NCBI GenBank assembly: GCA_945878515.1
Contig: CAMCTL010000033.1
Span: 1 to 25,782 of the forward strand
Source: Flavobacterium psychrophilum
Lineage (GTDB): Bacteria; Bacteroidota; Bacteroidia; Flavobacteriales; Flavobacteriaceae
Length of the DNA stretch: 25,782 nt
Direction of reading: 5' to 3'
This document shows, piece by piece, positions 1-7,453 of this stretch; within the stretch, counting starts at the first letter, position 1; each line of letters starts with the position of its first letter. The notes beneath the pieces were generated by a model. It was given only the letters and a program-made list of their open reading frames with translations, was not told where the DNA came from and did no database searches. The translations under genes were made by a program, and so were the position numbers.

Positions 1-192
1 GGATTTGACGGCGCTCAAATTTCTTCCGACAAATCGGTAAATGATGGAATTCATTTGTCAAATAATCAAACCATTGCTGGCAACATGATTGTAAAAGCCA
101 ATTCGATTGCAGAAGCTACCGAAATCGCTAAAAATTGCCCAATTCTAGATATGGGTGGCAATGTAGAAGTTCGTTCAATTCAACCAATGTAA
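1..192 (+). CDS. YciI-family protein, 3' end only
   Basis: This is the last 63 codons of a gene whose start lies left of the window. The frame is open from base 1 and stops with TAA at 190-192. The tail has a hydrophobic-charged helix (IAEATEIAKNCP) followed by GGNVEVRSIQPM. That ending is typical of YCII-related (DGPF-type) proteins, small dimeric ferredoxin-fold proteins whose substrate is usually unknown. The catalytic His/Asp region of the family is outside the window, so activity cannot be judged. The gene is followed after 46 bp by an SRPBCC-family gene on the same strand. YCII and SRPBCC (AHSA1-like) genes are often neighbours in Bacteroidota, which supports both calls. The call rests on a short C-terminal piece. 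Confidence 0.65.
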   Translation, partial: GFDGAQISSDKSVNDGIHLSNNQTIAGNMIVKANSIAEATEIAKNCPILDMGGNVEVRSIQPM

Positions 193-238
193 ATAAAATT
201 CTTAAACAACTACATTTAACTTAAAATGAAAAAAAAAA

Positions 239-772
239 ATGGGAACAATCGTAACAATCATCGCAGTAGCAGTAGTAATTTTTTTAGCGTATGGATTTTA
301 TAATGCTAGTAAACTAACAAGTATTAATATAATAAAATCGGTAACCATCAAAGGTTCAAAACAAGAGGTTTTTGATCAAGTCAAATATTTAAAAAATTTC
401 CCGAAATGGTCACCGTTTCTAGCCGAAGATCCAGCTCAAAAATATGAAGTAAAAGGAACCGACGGAACTATTGGTGCACAATACCACTGGAACGGAAATG
501 GCGGAAAAGATTTAGGATTTCAAGAAATCAAAAAAATAGACGAAGGCAGTTTTATAGCTATGCAATGCGACATTACAAAACCATTTGTAGCCAAACCAAC
601 ATTCGACTACACGTTTACCGAAACGCCAAACGGAATCAAAGTTACCCAAGATTTCAAGGTTGAATCTGGACGTATGGATGCGTTTTTTATGGGATTATTT
701 GGCGCCAAAGCCGGAATGGAAAAAATGAACCAAACTGGATTGGATTTACTCAAAAAATCAATTGAAAATTAA
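239..772 (+). CDS. SRPBCC family protein with N-terminal membrane anchor
   Basis: A 177-residue protein. Residues 2-20 (TIVTIIAVAVVIFLAYGFY) form one hydrophobic segment, probably a membrane anchor. The rest matches the START/SRPBCC (polyketide cyclase-like) pattern: a first strand SVTIKGSKQEVFDQV with the helix that forms the cavity lid, then KNFPKWSPF, a typical family signature, strands around YHWNGNGGKDLG, and a long C-terminal helix (GMEKMNQTGLDLLKKSIEN). Members bind small hydrophobic ligands, but no ligand can be named here. The start codon sits at the end of an 11-A run. An ATG at 226 precedes the run in another frame, so the true N-terminus is slightly uncertain. A hairpin terminator follows the gene. 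Confidence 0.75.
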   Translation: MGTIVTIIAVAVVIFLAYGFYNASKLTSINIIKSVTIKGSKQEVFDQVKYLKNFPKWSPFLAEDPAQKYEVKGTDGTIGAQYHWNGNGGKDLGFQEIKKIDEGSFIAMQCDITKPFVAKPTFDYTFTETPNGIKVTQDFKVESGRMDAFFMGLFGAKAGMEKMNQTGLDLLKKSIEN

Positions 773-789
773 TCTTTGATACTTTTAAT

Positions 790-828
790 AAAAACCTTGT
801 AAACATAATGCTTTAAAAGGTTTTTTTA
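790..828 (+). terminator. Rho-independent terminator after the SRPBCC gene
   Basis: AAAACCTT (791-798) pairs with AAGGTTTT (817-824) and is followed by a T run to 827. The stem is AT-rich but perfect over 8 bp. The 18-nt loop is long. Confidence 0.6.
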
Positions 829-871
829 TTTGAGACCTATTTATTAAGTATCAAATCATAATTTGAAGCGT

Positions 872-898
872 TTGGTTCCAACTTATGCTTGAATTTTG
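872..898 (+). promoter_or_regulatory. Possible promoter for the GIN-domain gene
   Basis: GAATTTTG at 891-898 matches the Bacteroidota -7 box TAnnTTTG at five of six fixed bases. A TTG lies at 872-874, 16 bp upstream, slightly short of the usual spacing. Transcription would start near 905, about 25 bp before the ATG at 930. Confidence 0.35.
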
Positions 899-929
899 CC
901 CTATTATTAATCATTAAAAAAACAAAACC

Positions 930-1598
930 ATGACAAAATTAATTATCGCAATCGTTTTGACCTTAACGTCAACTTTTGCAAATGCACAACTAAAAGGATC
1001 TGGGAAAACAATTACAAAAACCTACGACTACAAAAACTTCGACAAAGTCAATTTTGAAAATTTAGACGGTAAAATTGAAGTCGAAGTTGGAAAACCATTT
1101 AGCATTTCGATAACCATTGATGATAATTTAGACAAATTATTGTCATTATCACCAGATTCCTCAGAAAAAACTTTAACTATTTCATTAAAGGGAAACAAAA
1201 ACAATACAATGTATATTGAAAACACCAAAATAAATATCAAAATTACAATGCCTGAAGCTAGTGCGATTCAGAATACTGGAAATAGTGATTTGGAAGTAAG
1301 AAATATTTTTGGAAACTATTTCAAATTAGAAAATACAGGCAATGGCGATAGTAAAATTAGCGGAACAATTGAAGTTTTAGAAGTTAATAAAACTGGCAAT
1401 GGCGATGTAAATGCTGATCAATTAATAACTAAAAAAGCAACTTTAAAAAGCACAGGAAACGGAGATTTGATTGTAAATGTTTCCGAAGAACTTTCGGCAA
1501 AATTGATTGGAAATGGTGACATCATCAATAAGGGAAAAGCAAAATTTGATGCCAATTCTAAAAAAATGGGTAACGGAGATTTGATCACAAACGAATAA
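930..1598 (+). CDS. Exported GIN-domain (DUF2807) protein with GNGD repeats
   Basis: A 222-residue protein. Residues 1-19 are a signal peptide (MTKLIIAIVLTLTSTFANA, cut before Q20), so it is exported to the periplasm or surface. The mature part matches the putative auto-transporter adhesin head GIN domain, with an early strand pair (YDYKNFDKVNFENLDGKIEVEV) followed by a repetitive region expected to fold as a parallel beta-helix. From about residue 117 the motif G-N-(S/G)-D recurs six times: TGNSD, TGNGD, TGNGD, TGNGD, IGNGD, MGNGD, at roughly 16-23 residue spacing. Each would mark one turn of the helix. The function of this family is not known. No catalytic residues are visible. It stands alone between a terminator and the DoxX gene. 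Confidence 0.8.
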   Translation: MTKLIIAIVLTLTSTFANAQLKGSGKTITKTYDYKNFDKVNFENLDGKIEVEVGKPFSISITIDDNLDKLLSLSPDSSEKTLTISLKGNKNNTMYIENTKINIKITMPEASAIQNTGNSDLEVRNIFGNYFKLENTGNGDSKISGTIEVLEVNKTGNGDVNADQLITKKATLKSTGNGDLIVNVSEELSAKLIGNGDIINKGKAKFDANSKKMGNGDLITNE

Positions 1599-1604
1599 CA
1601 AATT

Positions 1605-1651
1605 CAAAAATCAAGTTCAATTGCAATTGCAAAAATCAAGTTCAATTGCAA
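1605..1651. repeat. 22-bp direct repeat, two copies
   Basis: An identical 22-bp word occupies 1605-1626 and 1630-1651 (period 25). The junction forms a perfect 12-bp palindrome, TTGCAATTGCAA, at 1621-1632. It lies in the gap between the GIN-domain and DoxX genes. Confidence 0.8.
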
Positions 1652-1660
1652 AACCAAAAA

Positions 1661-1685
1661 TGTCAGACTGAACCTGTCGAAGTCA
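1661..1685. repeat. Possible dispersed intergenic repeat
   Basis: The stretch CAGACTGAACCTGTCGAAGT resembles short intergenic repeats often seen scattered in Flavobacterium genomes. Only one copy was noticed here, so this rests on recall of the family and not on the window. Confidence 0.3.
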
Positions 1686-1710
1686 ATCTATACTTTAAAA
1701 TCAAATTATT

Positions 1711-2193
1711 ATGAATCTATTCACTAAAATCACAAAACCCAATTTGTTGCCACATTGGACGCAAGATTTATTTTTAACTATTCCACGAATTGTTTGTGGT
1801 TACTTGCTTGCCTTTAATTTTGGAGCAGATAAATTTGGAATGCCTTGGTCACCAATTGATAAAAATTTGGGGTTATTTGAAGTTGCTTTTTGGTTTCCAA
1901 ATGATGTTGCAAGCTATGGCGGAATCTTTGCTGTGGCTCCAGTTTTCTTTGCTTGGATGGGCGCTTTTTCAGAAGCAATTGGCGGACTATTACTGCTCTT
2001 TGGATTTCAAACTCGCATTGCCTCTTTCCTAATTTTGTGTACCATGTTGGTGGCTATTTTTATGCAACAAATCAATCAAGGATTGTGGAATTGCCTCGCA
2101 GCAATGGGATTTCTTTGGGTTGCCATTTTTTATCTAATTCTAGGATCAGGACGATTTGGAATTGATTATTTACTAACTAGAAATAAAGCATAA
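1711..2193 (+). CDS. DoxX family membrane protein
   Basis: A 160-residue integral membrane protein with about four hydrophobic segments: near residues 22-40 (LTIPRIVCGYLLAFNFGADK), 70-100 (IFAVAPVFFAWMGAFSEAIG), 103-120 and 126-148. The early RIVCGYLLAFNFGADKF segment and the GAFSEAIGGLLLLFGFQTR segment match the DoxX/SURF4-like layout, in which a Glu or Asp in the third helix precedes a Gly-rich turn. DoxX members are linked to quinone-dependent or thiosulfate-related redox steps in a few archaea, but most bacterial copies have no known role. The stop codon is 2 bp from the next ATG, so the lipoprotein downstream is almost certainly co-transcribed. Confidence 0.8.
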   Translation: MNLFTKITKPNLLPHWTQDLFLTIPRIVCGYLLAFNFGADKFGMPWSPIDKNLGLFEVAFWFPNDVASYGGIFAVAPVFFAWMGAFSEAIGGLLLLFGFQTRIASFLILCTMLVAIFMQQINQGLWNCLAAMGFLWVAIFYLILGSGRFGIDYLLTRNKA

Positions 2194-2195
2194 TT

Positions 2196-2546
2196 ATGAA
2201 AAATATAGTAACAATAATTGCAATAGTATTTTCTTTATTGGTCACAAGTTGTGTTCAGAAAACCTATAAAAAAACAATCGTTTTTACTTTAGACGCATCT
2301 GAGATCAAAGAAGTGAAAAAAGTGGGAATTCGAGGAAACGACAAACCTTTATCTTGGGATTATGATAAAGAAATGAAAGCAATTAAAAAAGACAGTTTAT
2401 ATCAAATAGCTTTAACCGTAGAAACGGGTTATAAATTTACAGAAGTGAAATTTTCTATCAATGACAACTTGGAATTTAACGACGGGGAAAACAGAAGAGT
2501 AGTTTTTTCAGAAAAAGACACCACTTATTACAAGGTAAAGTTATGA
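2196..2546 (+). CDS. Small lipoprotein with a possible carbohydrate-binding-like beta fold
   Basis: A 116-residue protein. Residues 1-18 form a lipoprotein signal peptide ending in the lipobox LVTSC, with Cys19 as the lipidation site, so it is membrane-anchored. The mature part is short and beta-rich: VFTLDASEIKEVKKVGIRGN, then KPLSWDYDKEMKAI, then YQIALTVETGYKFTEVKFSI and a final NRRVVF strand. The order GIRGN...LSW...Y.F.VKFSIND...NR recalls the starch-binding CBM20/CBM48-type sandwich, in which a strand ending in a Gly/Asn turn precedes a Trp. This is a weak, pattern-level resemblance and no sugar-binding residues can be assigned. It is translated right behind the DoxX gene with 2 bp between them. 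Confidence 0.55.
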   Translation: MKNIVTIIAIVFSLLVTSCVQKTYKKTIVFTLDASEIKEVKKVGIRGNDKPLSWDYDKEMKAIKKDSLYQIALTVETGYKFTEVKFSINDNLEFNDGENRRVVFSEKDTTYYKVKL

Positions 2547-2666
2547 ATATTCTTAAACAAGTCGCATTGAATTGTGGCAATAAAATACTTTAACAGATGT
2601 TGCTTTAAATCGGTAAAAGAATTGAAATTGCTCTAAAAACCAGTTGAATTTTTGAAAACTGCCAAA

Positions 2667-3362
2667 TCACGAATGCGCCATTGCCATACAAACAATACTG
2701 ATTTTTGCGCCAGGAATTTTCAATAAAACCTTAGAACAAGCTTCTAATGTAGAACCAGTCGTCAGCACATCATCAATCAACAAGAAATGTTTGTTATGGT
2801 CTTTTTCAGTAAAGATAACATCAAAAATGGTGTCAATGCCTTCGCTTCTGTTAAAAAAGCTTTTCTTAGACTGGGTTTTGGAATAAATATTTCGAACTAA
2901 TAAATTAGGATTGTATTTTATATTCAAACCATTTGATAGCGATAATCCAAAATTAGTAACCTGATTATAGCCTCGCTCTCTATGTTTTCTTTTGTGCAAA
3001 GGCACAGGAATTATTTCATCGATGGTTTGAAATAATTCTAAATTTTTCAAATGTTCGGCATACCATTGACCAAGAACGGTCCCAATTTCTTCTTGACCTT
3101 TGTATTTCAAATTATGAATCATTTCCTGAACCATTCCTGTTTTATGAAAATACAACATAGCCGATGAATGTTCCAACGGAATTCGTCCGTAAAATTTGTT
3201 AAACGATTCGTTTTCTATATTCAAATGATGATTCGTTAGCGGAATATCGTGTCGGCAAAGTGTACAAATCACGTTTTCATTTGATACTAAAAACGAATGG
3301 CAACCTGCGCAAACTGGCGGAAAAAATAGATTGGTAATATTATTTAGGAGCACTTGAAACAT
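2667..3362 (-). CDS. comF: ComF family phosphoribosyltransferase-like protein
   Basis: A 231-residue protein, counting from the ATG at 3360-3362. The frame stays open upstream to 3515, but those 51 residues are outside the family and overlap the divergent gene. Four cysteines near the N-terminus (Cys18, Cys21, Cys33, Cys36; VCAGC and ICTLC) form the usual ComF zinc finger. Residues 119-134 hold the conserved PVPLHKRKHRERGYNQ block. LLIDDVLTTGSTLEAC (about 194-209) is the PRPP-binding loop of type I phosphoribosyltransferases. ComF proteins are needed for uptake of single-stranded DNA in competence in some bacteria, but many hosts are not known to be competent. It diverges from the TPR/T9SS gene. 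A CATTTTTG box (minus strand, 3380-3387) is a possible -7 element just upstream. Confidence 0.9.
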   Translation of the reverse strand: MFQVLLNNITNLFFPPVCAGCHSFLVSNENVICTLCRHDIPLTNHHLNIENESFNKFYGRIPLEHSSAMLYFHKTGMVQEMIHNLKYKGQEEIGTVLGQWYAEHLKNLELFQTIDEIIPVPLHKRKHRERGYNQVTNFGLSLSNGLNIKYNPNLLVRNIYSKTQSKKSFFNRSEGIDTIFDVIFTEKDHNKHFLLIDDVLTTGSTLEACSKVLLKIPGAKISIVCMAMAHS

Positions 3363-3453
3363 TTGGTGAGTTTTAAATACAAAAATGCGTTTATTTTTAC
3401 TAAAATAATTTAGATTTACAACAATATTGATTTTAATAGTAAAAAAAACTCTG

Positions 3454-4980
3454 ATGAATAATAAAGCACAAAAAATATTTATTTGCATTTTTTTATTAGC
3501 AACTACTTTAGCCAATGCACAGTCAAAAAGAAAACCTAAAATTGAACAGCACTATTTTAAAGGTGGTGAAATTGTTAGAGAAAACTATATTGGACCTGAA
3601 AAGACTATTGATAGTACTAAAACGTATTACTTATCAGGACAAATAGACGAAAAATTCTATTTCAACAAAAAGGGACAATTGGATGGATTGGGTCAAAAAA
3701 TGTCTGAAGACGGAAAACTAATGGCAACTTGGCTCTACAAAAAAGGCATTTTAAAAGAGCGTAAGGACTATTTAAAAAAACCATCGAACATCAAGACGAA
3801 GCCCCAAGTTGACTTTAATTACAACAACATCAAGCGTTGCGATTCATTATTAAAAATACGTCCCGACAATTTAGAATTAATATTCAGCAAAGCTTGCAGC
3901 CAGAATTATTTAGGTGAAAATATCTTATCGGAAATGGATTTTATATTTCTGAAAACTACTTTAGAAAAATCATTGGCAAACACATCTCCAAAAGATAGTC
4001 AAAGCAAAATGTACATTAATAAAAAGTTGGCCGATATTTATGGTCGCTTATCTACGGTTTGCAATCGATTTAACGACCAACTTTTAAGCCTTGAATATCA
4101 TTTTAAAGCGGTGCAAGCCGATCCAACATCAAATATTCATTTGTATAATCTTGGCGCAGCATTTGCAACTGAGGTTGAAGATTATCGTTTGGCTTTGTTT
4201 TATTTGAACCAAGTTGTAAAAGAAAGACCCAATCACAATTTTGCCAATTGGGTTTTAGGACTTGTTTACTTAGAACTTGAAGAATATCAAAAATCATTAG
4301 ACTGTTTGAATATTGCTTTCAAAAGTGAACGTGGACTTTATGAAAACGGTTACGGCAATGTTGAATCAGATTTACGAACCATTCGTGGGTTGGTTTACCA
4401 TAAATTAGGCAAAACCGATTTGGGAATCACCAACTTGAATAAAGCTTTGGAAATTAATGCCAAAAATGCTGTTGCCAACAAACATCTTGGCATCATTTAC
4501 CAAGATTTAGGCGACAATCAAAAGGCCTGCGAATACTTCCAAAAATCACTTGAATTGGATTACGAAAAAAAGTATCCCAAAAGAAGTTTGGCTTATTTTA
4601 TCACTAAAACTTGTACTGTAGCAAATCCGATTGCAGTGAATCCATCAAAAAACGAAGCAGAAATCAAAGTAGAAAACAAGGTAGCAATCAAAGCAGAAAA
4701 CAATCAAGAAAACGAAAACCAAAAATCAGTCGCTGTGACCGAAACACACGCTAAGGATTTGCCGTACATTGCTCCAAATCCAGCTGAAGATTTTGTTGAA
4801 GTTTTTAATTTTGATGGTTCAAATTATGATTTTACCATTTACAATGTTGCAGGAAGTCAAATTTTAAAAGGAATAGCTACACTTAACAAAATACAAGTTT
4901 CAGACATCTCAAGTGGTTTGTATATTTTAATTATCGAAAAAGAAGGAAAAACCCAAAGGTTTAAATTGTTGAAGAAATAG
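3454..4980 (+). CDS. Secreted TPR protein with T9SS type A sorting domain
   Basis: A 508-residue protein from the ATG at 3454. An in-frame TTG at 3427 is less likely because it would spoil the signal peptide. Residues 1-22 (MNNKAQKIFICIFLLATTLANA) are a signal peptide. Residues about 48-105 contain YYLSGQIDEKFYFNKKGQLD and further strands like the MORN-like repeats of YwqK-type proteins. About 165-395 are tetratricopeptide repeats (for example LYNLGAAFATEVEDYRLALF and AVANKHLGIIYQDLGDNQKA). A charged E/N/K-rich linker follows. The last 73 residues form the sorting domain: APNPAEDFVEVFNF, YNVAGSQIL, ISSGLYILIIEKEGKTQRFK, LLKK. The protein should cross the outer membrane by the type IX system and be surface-attached or released. 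Its partner and role are unknown. Confidence 0.85.
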   Translation: MNNKAQKIFICIFLLATTLANAQSKRKPKIEQHYFKGGEIVRENYIGPEKTIDSTKTYYLSGQIDEKFYFNKKGQLDGLGQKMSEDGKLMATWLYKKGILKERKDYLKKPSNIKTKPQVDFNYNNIKRCDSLLKIRPDNLELIFSKACSQNYLGENILSEMDFIFLKTTLEKSLANTSPKDSQSKMYINKKLADIYGRLSTVCNRFNDQLLSLEYHFKAVQADPTSNIHLYNLGAAFATEVEDYRLALFYLNQVVKERPNHNFANWVLGLVYLELEEYQKSLDCLNIAFKSERGLYENGYGNVESDLRTIRGLVYHKLGKTDLGITNLNKALEINAKNAVANKHLGIIYQDLGDNQKACEYFQKSLELDYEKKYPKRSLAYFITKTCTVANPIAVNPSKNEAEIKVENKVAIKAENNQENENQKSVAVTETHAKDLPYIAPNPAEDFVEVFNFDGSNYDFTIYNVAGSQILKGIATLNKIQVSDISSGLYILIIEKEGKTQRFKLLKK

Positions 4981-5112
4981 AAATTTTCTTCAACTTAATT
5001 TAAATATTGAAATATCAATTTGAAAATTTACACAAACAACCAATTTTTGCAAAAAAAAACGAAATCAATACTTCAAATTGCAACTATTCCTTTTTTTTAA
5101 GTTCACTTTTTA

Positions 5113-5120
5113 TATTTTTG
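5113..5120 (+). promoter_or_regulatory. -7 box of the glyS promoter
   Basis: TATTTTTG is a perfect match to TAnnTTTG. It ends only 7 bp before the glyS ATG at 5128, so the transcript would be leaderless or nearly so. No good -33 TTTG is visible at the usual distance; the upstream stretch is a T run. Confidence 0.5.
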
Positions 5121-5127
5121 CATCATT

Positions 5128-6669
5128 ATGGCAAAACAAGAAGATTTATTTAAGAATGTAGTTTCGCACGCAAAAGAATACGGTTTTATTTTTCCGTCAA
5201 GCGAAATTTACGATGGTTTAAGTGCAGTTTATGATTACGCACAAAACGGAGTAGAATTAAAGAAGAATATCCGCGAATATTGGTGGAAAGCGATGGTTCA
5301 AATGAACGATAATATTGTTGGACTAGACGCAGCAATATTGATGCATCCAACAACTTGGAAAGCTTCGGGTCACGTGGATGCTTTTAACGATCCATTGATT
5401 GACAACAAAGATTCGAAAAAAAGATATAGAGCCGATGTCCTTATAGAAGATTATGCCGAAAAGCTAAATCTCAAAGCAAAAAAGGAAATTGAAAAAGCCA
5501 AAGCACGTTTTGGAGACGCTTTCAACGAGCAAGAATTCATCACAACCAACACAAGAGTTGTGGAATATCTAGCCAAAGAAAGAGAAATTCTAGAAAGAAT
5601 GGGACGATCTTTAGGCAATGGCGATTTAGAAGATGTAAAAGCTTTAATAGAAGAATTAGAAATTGCAGACCCAGAAACTGGTTCACGGAATTGGACCGAA
5701 GTGCGTCAATTCAATTTGATGTTTGGTACAAAATTAGGTGCTTCTGCAGATACTGCAATGGATTTATATTTGCGTCCAGAAACTGCTCAAGGTATTTTTG
5801 TCAACTTCTTGAATGTGCAAAAATCGGGTCGAATGAAAATTCCTTTTGGAATTGCACAAACCGGAAAAGCCTTTAGAAACGAAATCGTTGCAAGACAATT
5901 TATTTTCCGAATGCGGGAATTTGAACAAATGGAAATGCAATTTTTTGTAAAACCAGGCGAAGAAATGCATTGGTACGAGCATTGGAAAACCGCGCGTTTG
6001 AATTGGCATTTATCACTTGGACTGGGAAGAGAAAATTACCGTTTTCACGACCACGAAAAATTAGCACATTATGCGAATGCAGCCGCCGATATTGAGTTTA
6101 ATTTCCCTTTTGGATTCAAAGAATTAGAGGGAATTCACTCTCGAACAGATTTCGATTTAAAAGCACACGAACAATATTCTGGTAGAAAATTACAATATTT
6201 CGATACAGAGACTAATGCAAATTATACACCATACGTTGTAGAAACTTCTGTAGGATTGGACAGAATGTTCTTGGCAGTTTTTGCTACTTCATTAAAAGAA
6301 GAAACGTTGGAAGATGGCTCAACAAGAACGGTTTTGCAATTGCCGTCCGTATTAGCACCAACAAAAGCGGCCATTTTGCCATTGGTGAAAAAAGACGGAT
6401 TACCAGATATTGCACACAAAATTATCGAAGATTTGCGTTGGGACTTTAATGTAACCTACGATGAAAAAGATGCAGTTGGAAGACGTTATAGAAGACAAGA
6501 CGCTTTGGGAACGCCATTCTGTATCACTGTAGACCACCAAACTATCGAAGACCAAACAGTAACCATCCGTCATAGGGATTCAATGAAACAAGATCGAGTT
6601 GCAATTACTGATTTGAAATCGATTATCGAAAATGAGGTTTCAATGAAAAATTGGTTGATGAAAATGTAA
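5128..6669 (+). CDS. glyS: Glycine--tRNA ligase (dimeric type)
   Basis: A 513-residue class II aminoacyl-tRNA synthetase that joins glycine to tRNA-Gly with ATP in the cytoplasm. The length fits the single-chain alpha2 type used by Bacteroidota. Signatures in order: an N-terminal catalytic part with YDGLSAVYDYAQNGVELKKN (about 28-47) and WWKAMVQ; the RPETAQGIF glycine-pocket segment (216-224); motif 2 as FRNEIVARQ plus FEQMEMQFF (249-273); and motif 3 as VGLDRMFLAVF (375-385). The C-terminal anticodon-binding domain runs from about 408 (VLAPTKAAILPLV) to the end, with RRYRRQDALGTPFCITVDH inside. The gene ends at a bidirectional terminator shared with the convergent barrel gene. Its last 72 bp reappear 727 bp downstream as a remnant. 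Confidence 0.97.
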   Translation: MAKQEDLFKNVVSHAKEYGFIFPSSEIYDGLSAVYDYAQNGVELKKNIREYWWKAMVQMNDNIVGLDAAILMHPTTWKASGHVDAFNDPLIDNKDSKKRYRADVLIEDYAEKLNLKAKKEIEKAKARFGDAFNEQEFITTNTRVVEYLAKEREILERMGRSLGNGDLEDVKALIEELEIADPETGSRNWTEVRQFNLMFGTKLGASADTAMDLYLRPETAQGIFVNFLNVQKSGRMKIPFGIAQTGKAFRNEIVARQFIFRMREFEQMEMQFFVKPGEEMHWYEHWKTARLNWHLSLGLGRENYRFHDHEKLAHYANAAADIEFNFPFGFKELEGIHSRTDFDLKAHEQYSGRKLQYFDTETNANYTPYVVETSVGLDRMFLAVFATSLKEETLEDGSTRTVLQLPSVLAPTKAAILPLVKKDGLPDIAHKIIEDLRWDFNVTYDEKDAVGRRYRRQDALGTPFCITVDHQTIEDQTVTIRHRDSMKQDRVAITDLKSIIENEVSMKNWLMKM

Positions 6670-6687
6670 AATAGCTTGTTGCTCAAC

Positions 6688-6721
6688 AAAAAAAGGCTTC
6701 TCAATAGAGAAGCCTTTTTTA
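6688..6721. terminator. Bidirectional terminator between glyS and barrel gene 1
   Basis: GGCTTCTC (6695-6702), loop AATA, GAGAAGCC (6707-6714). An A run lies on the left and a T run on the right, so it can stop transcription from both directions. Confidence 0.9.
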
Positions 6722-6739
6722 TTTCAAATTGTTTTATTC

Positions 6740-7258
6740 CTAATTAAATCGATAACCCACAGAAATACCACCACGATTAATCACTTGAAAATCGCTGTTA
6801 TCGCTATTAAATAAATTCCGTCCAACACCCCCATATATTTCGAAAACAACTCCTTTTTTAGTGATCCATTTGCCACCAAGTCCAAATCCGAGAGCAAAAT
6901 CAGTGGTTTTTTCTGGTTTAAAATTAATGCTAAAGAAATCTAAATTATCTTGGTAGGTGTTTAATGATCCAAATCCTTCCGCAAAAAAACCTGCTGCTGG
7001 CTTTTTGCCAAAATAGTAGCGATAATATGGTGTTAACATAAATTTATTTTCAATATCATCGTCAGCGGCTGCAAATAAAGAAATTCCAAATGCGGATTCA
7101 TCATCAATTATTCTTTCATAAGACACTTCAAATGCACCGGCCACAAGAGCTGCAGCATTCAATTTCAATTCATTCTTTCGAGCGTAAGCACTTGTTTGTT
7201 CTTGGCTATAAACAAAACTAACCGTAATTGTAACCAATAATAAAAATAATTTTTTCAT
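6740..7258 (-). CDS. Outer-membrane beta-barrel protein, DUF3575-like (copy 1)
   Basis: A 172-residue protein with a signal peptide (MKKLFLLLVTITVSFVYS, cut before Q19). The mature part alternates hydrophobic and polar residues in about eight strands: ELKLNAAALVAGAFEVSYER, SAFGISLFAAA, KFMLTPYYRYYFG, AGFFAEGFGSLN, DFALGFGLGGKWI, VVFEIYGGVGRN and RGGISVGYRFN. The ending in an aromatic plus N (GYRFN) is typical of barrel proteins recognised by BAM. The pattern LKLN...FEVSYER...SLGFS.. fits DUF3575, a family of small outer-membrane barrels with no fixed function. It converges with glyS over a shared terminator. A paralog lies directly upstream. The two copies keep the core strands and differ mainly in the loop after GFGS, where copy 2 has 4 extra residues. 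Confidence 0.75.
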   Translation of the reverse strand: MKKLFLLLVTITVSFVYSQEQTSAYARKNELKLNAAALVAGAFEVSYERIIDDESAFGISLFAAADDDIENKFMLTPYYRYYFGKKPAAGFFAEGFGSLNTYQDNLDFFSINFKPEKTTDFALGFGLGGKWITKKGVVFEIYGGVGRNLFNSDNSDFQVINRGGISVGYRFN

Positions 7259-7298
7259 GATGTTTTTTAGAGTTTTATAGTAAGATTATATCAACGCG

Positions 7299-7306
7299 TA
7301 AAGTTA
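7299..7306 (-). promoter_or_regulatory. Likely -7 box of barrel gene 1
   Basis: On the minus strand it reads TAACTTTA, five of six fixed bases of TAnnTTTG, 40 bp before the start codon. The same octamer is kept at the matching place before copy 2 although the flanking bases have diverged, which suggests it is functional. Confidence 0.5.
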
Positions 7307-7324
7307 ATTTATTTATTAAACCAA

Positions 7325-7396
7325 GTTGCAATTATAGTATTGAAAGCAATTATAAAGAATCAAGCTTCAATGAAAAATTGGTTGATGAAAATGTAA
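7325..7396 (+). pseudogene. Duplicated 3' end of glyS (24 codons)
   Basis: This segment aligns base for base, with no gap, to the last 72 bp of glyS (6598-6669). The last ten codons and the stop give the same residues (SMKNWLMKM, stop), while the first half has drifted but still reads VAI..LK.II.N. It has no start and cannot make a functional synthetase. It marks the join of the tandem duplication that produced the two barrel genes. The flanking terminator hairpin was copied with it. Confidence 0.9.
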
Positions 7397-7414
7397 ATCT
7401 ACTTCCTGATAAAC

Positions 7415-7449
7415 AAAAAAAGGCTTCTCGATATGAGAAGCCTTTTTTT
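7415..7449. terminator. Terminator after barrel gene 2 (duplicated copy)
   Basis: GGCTTCTC (7422-7429), loop GATAT, GAGAAGCC (7435-7442), with an A run before and a T run after. The stem is identical to the one at 6688-6721; only the loop differs. It now serves only the minus-strand barrel gene. Confidence 0.9.
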
Positions 7450-7453
7450 GTTT

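Noticed and set aside
3363..3515. 51-residue N-terminal extension of ComF
   Set aside because: It overlaps the divergent gene and covers the likely promoter, and the family begins at MFQV just before the zinc finger.
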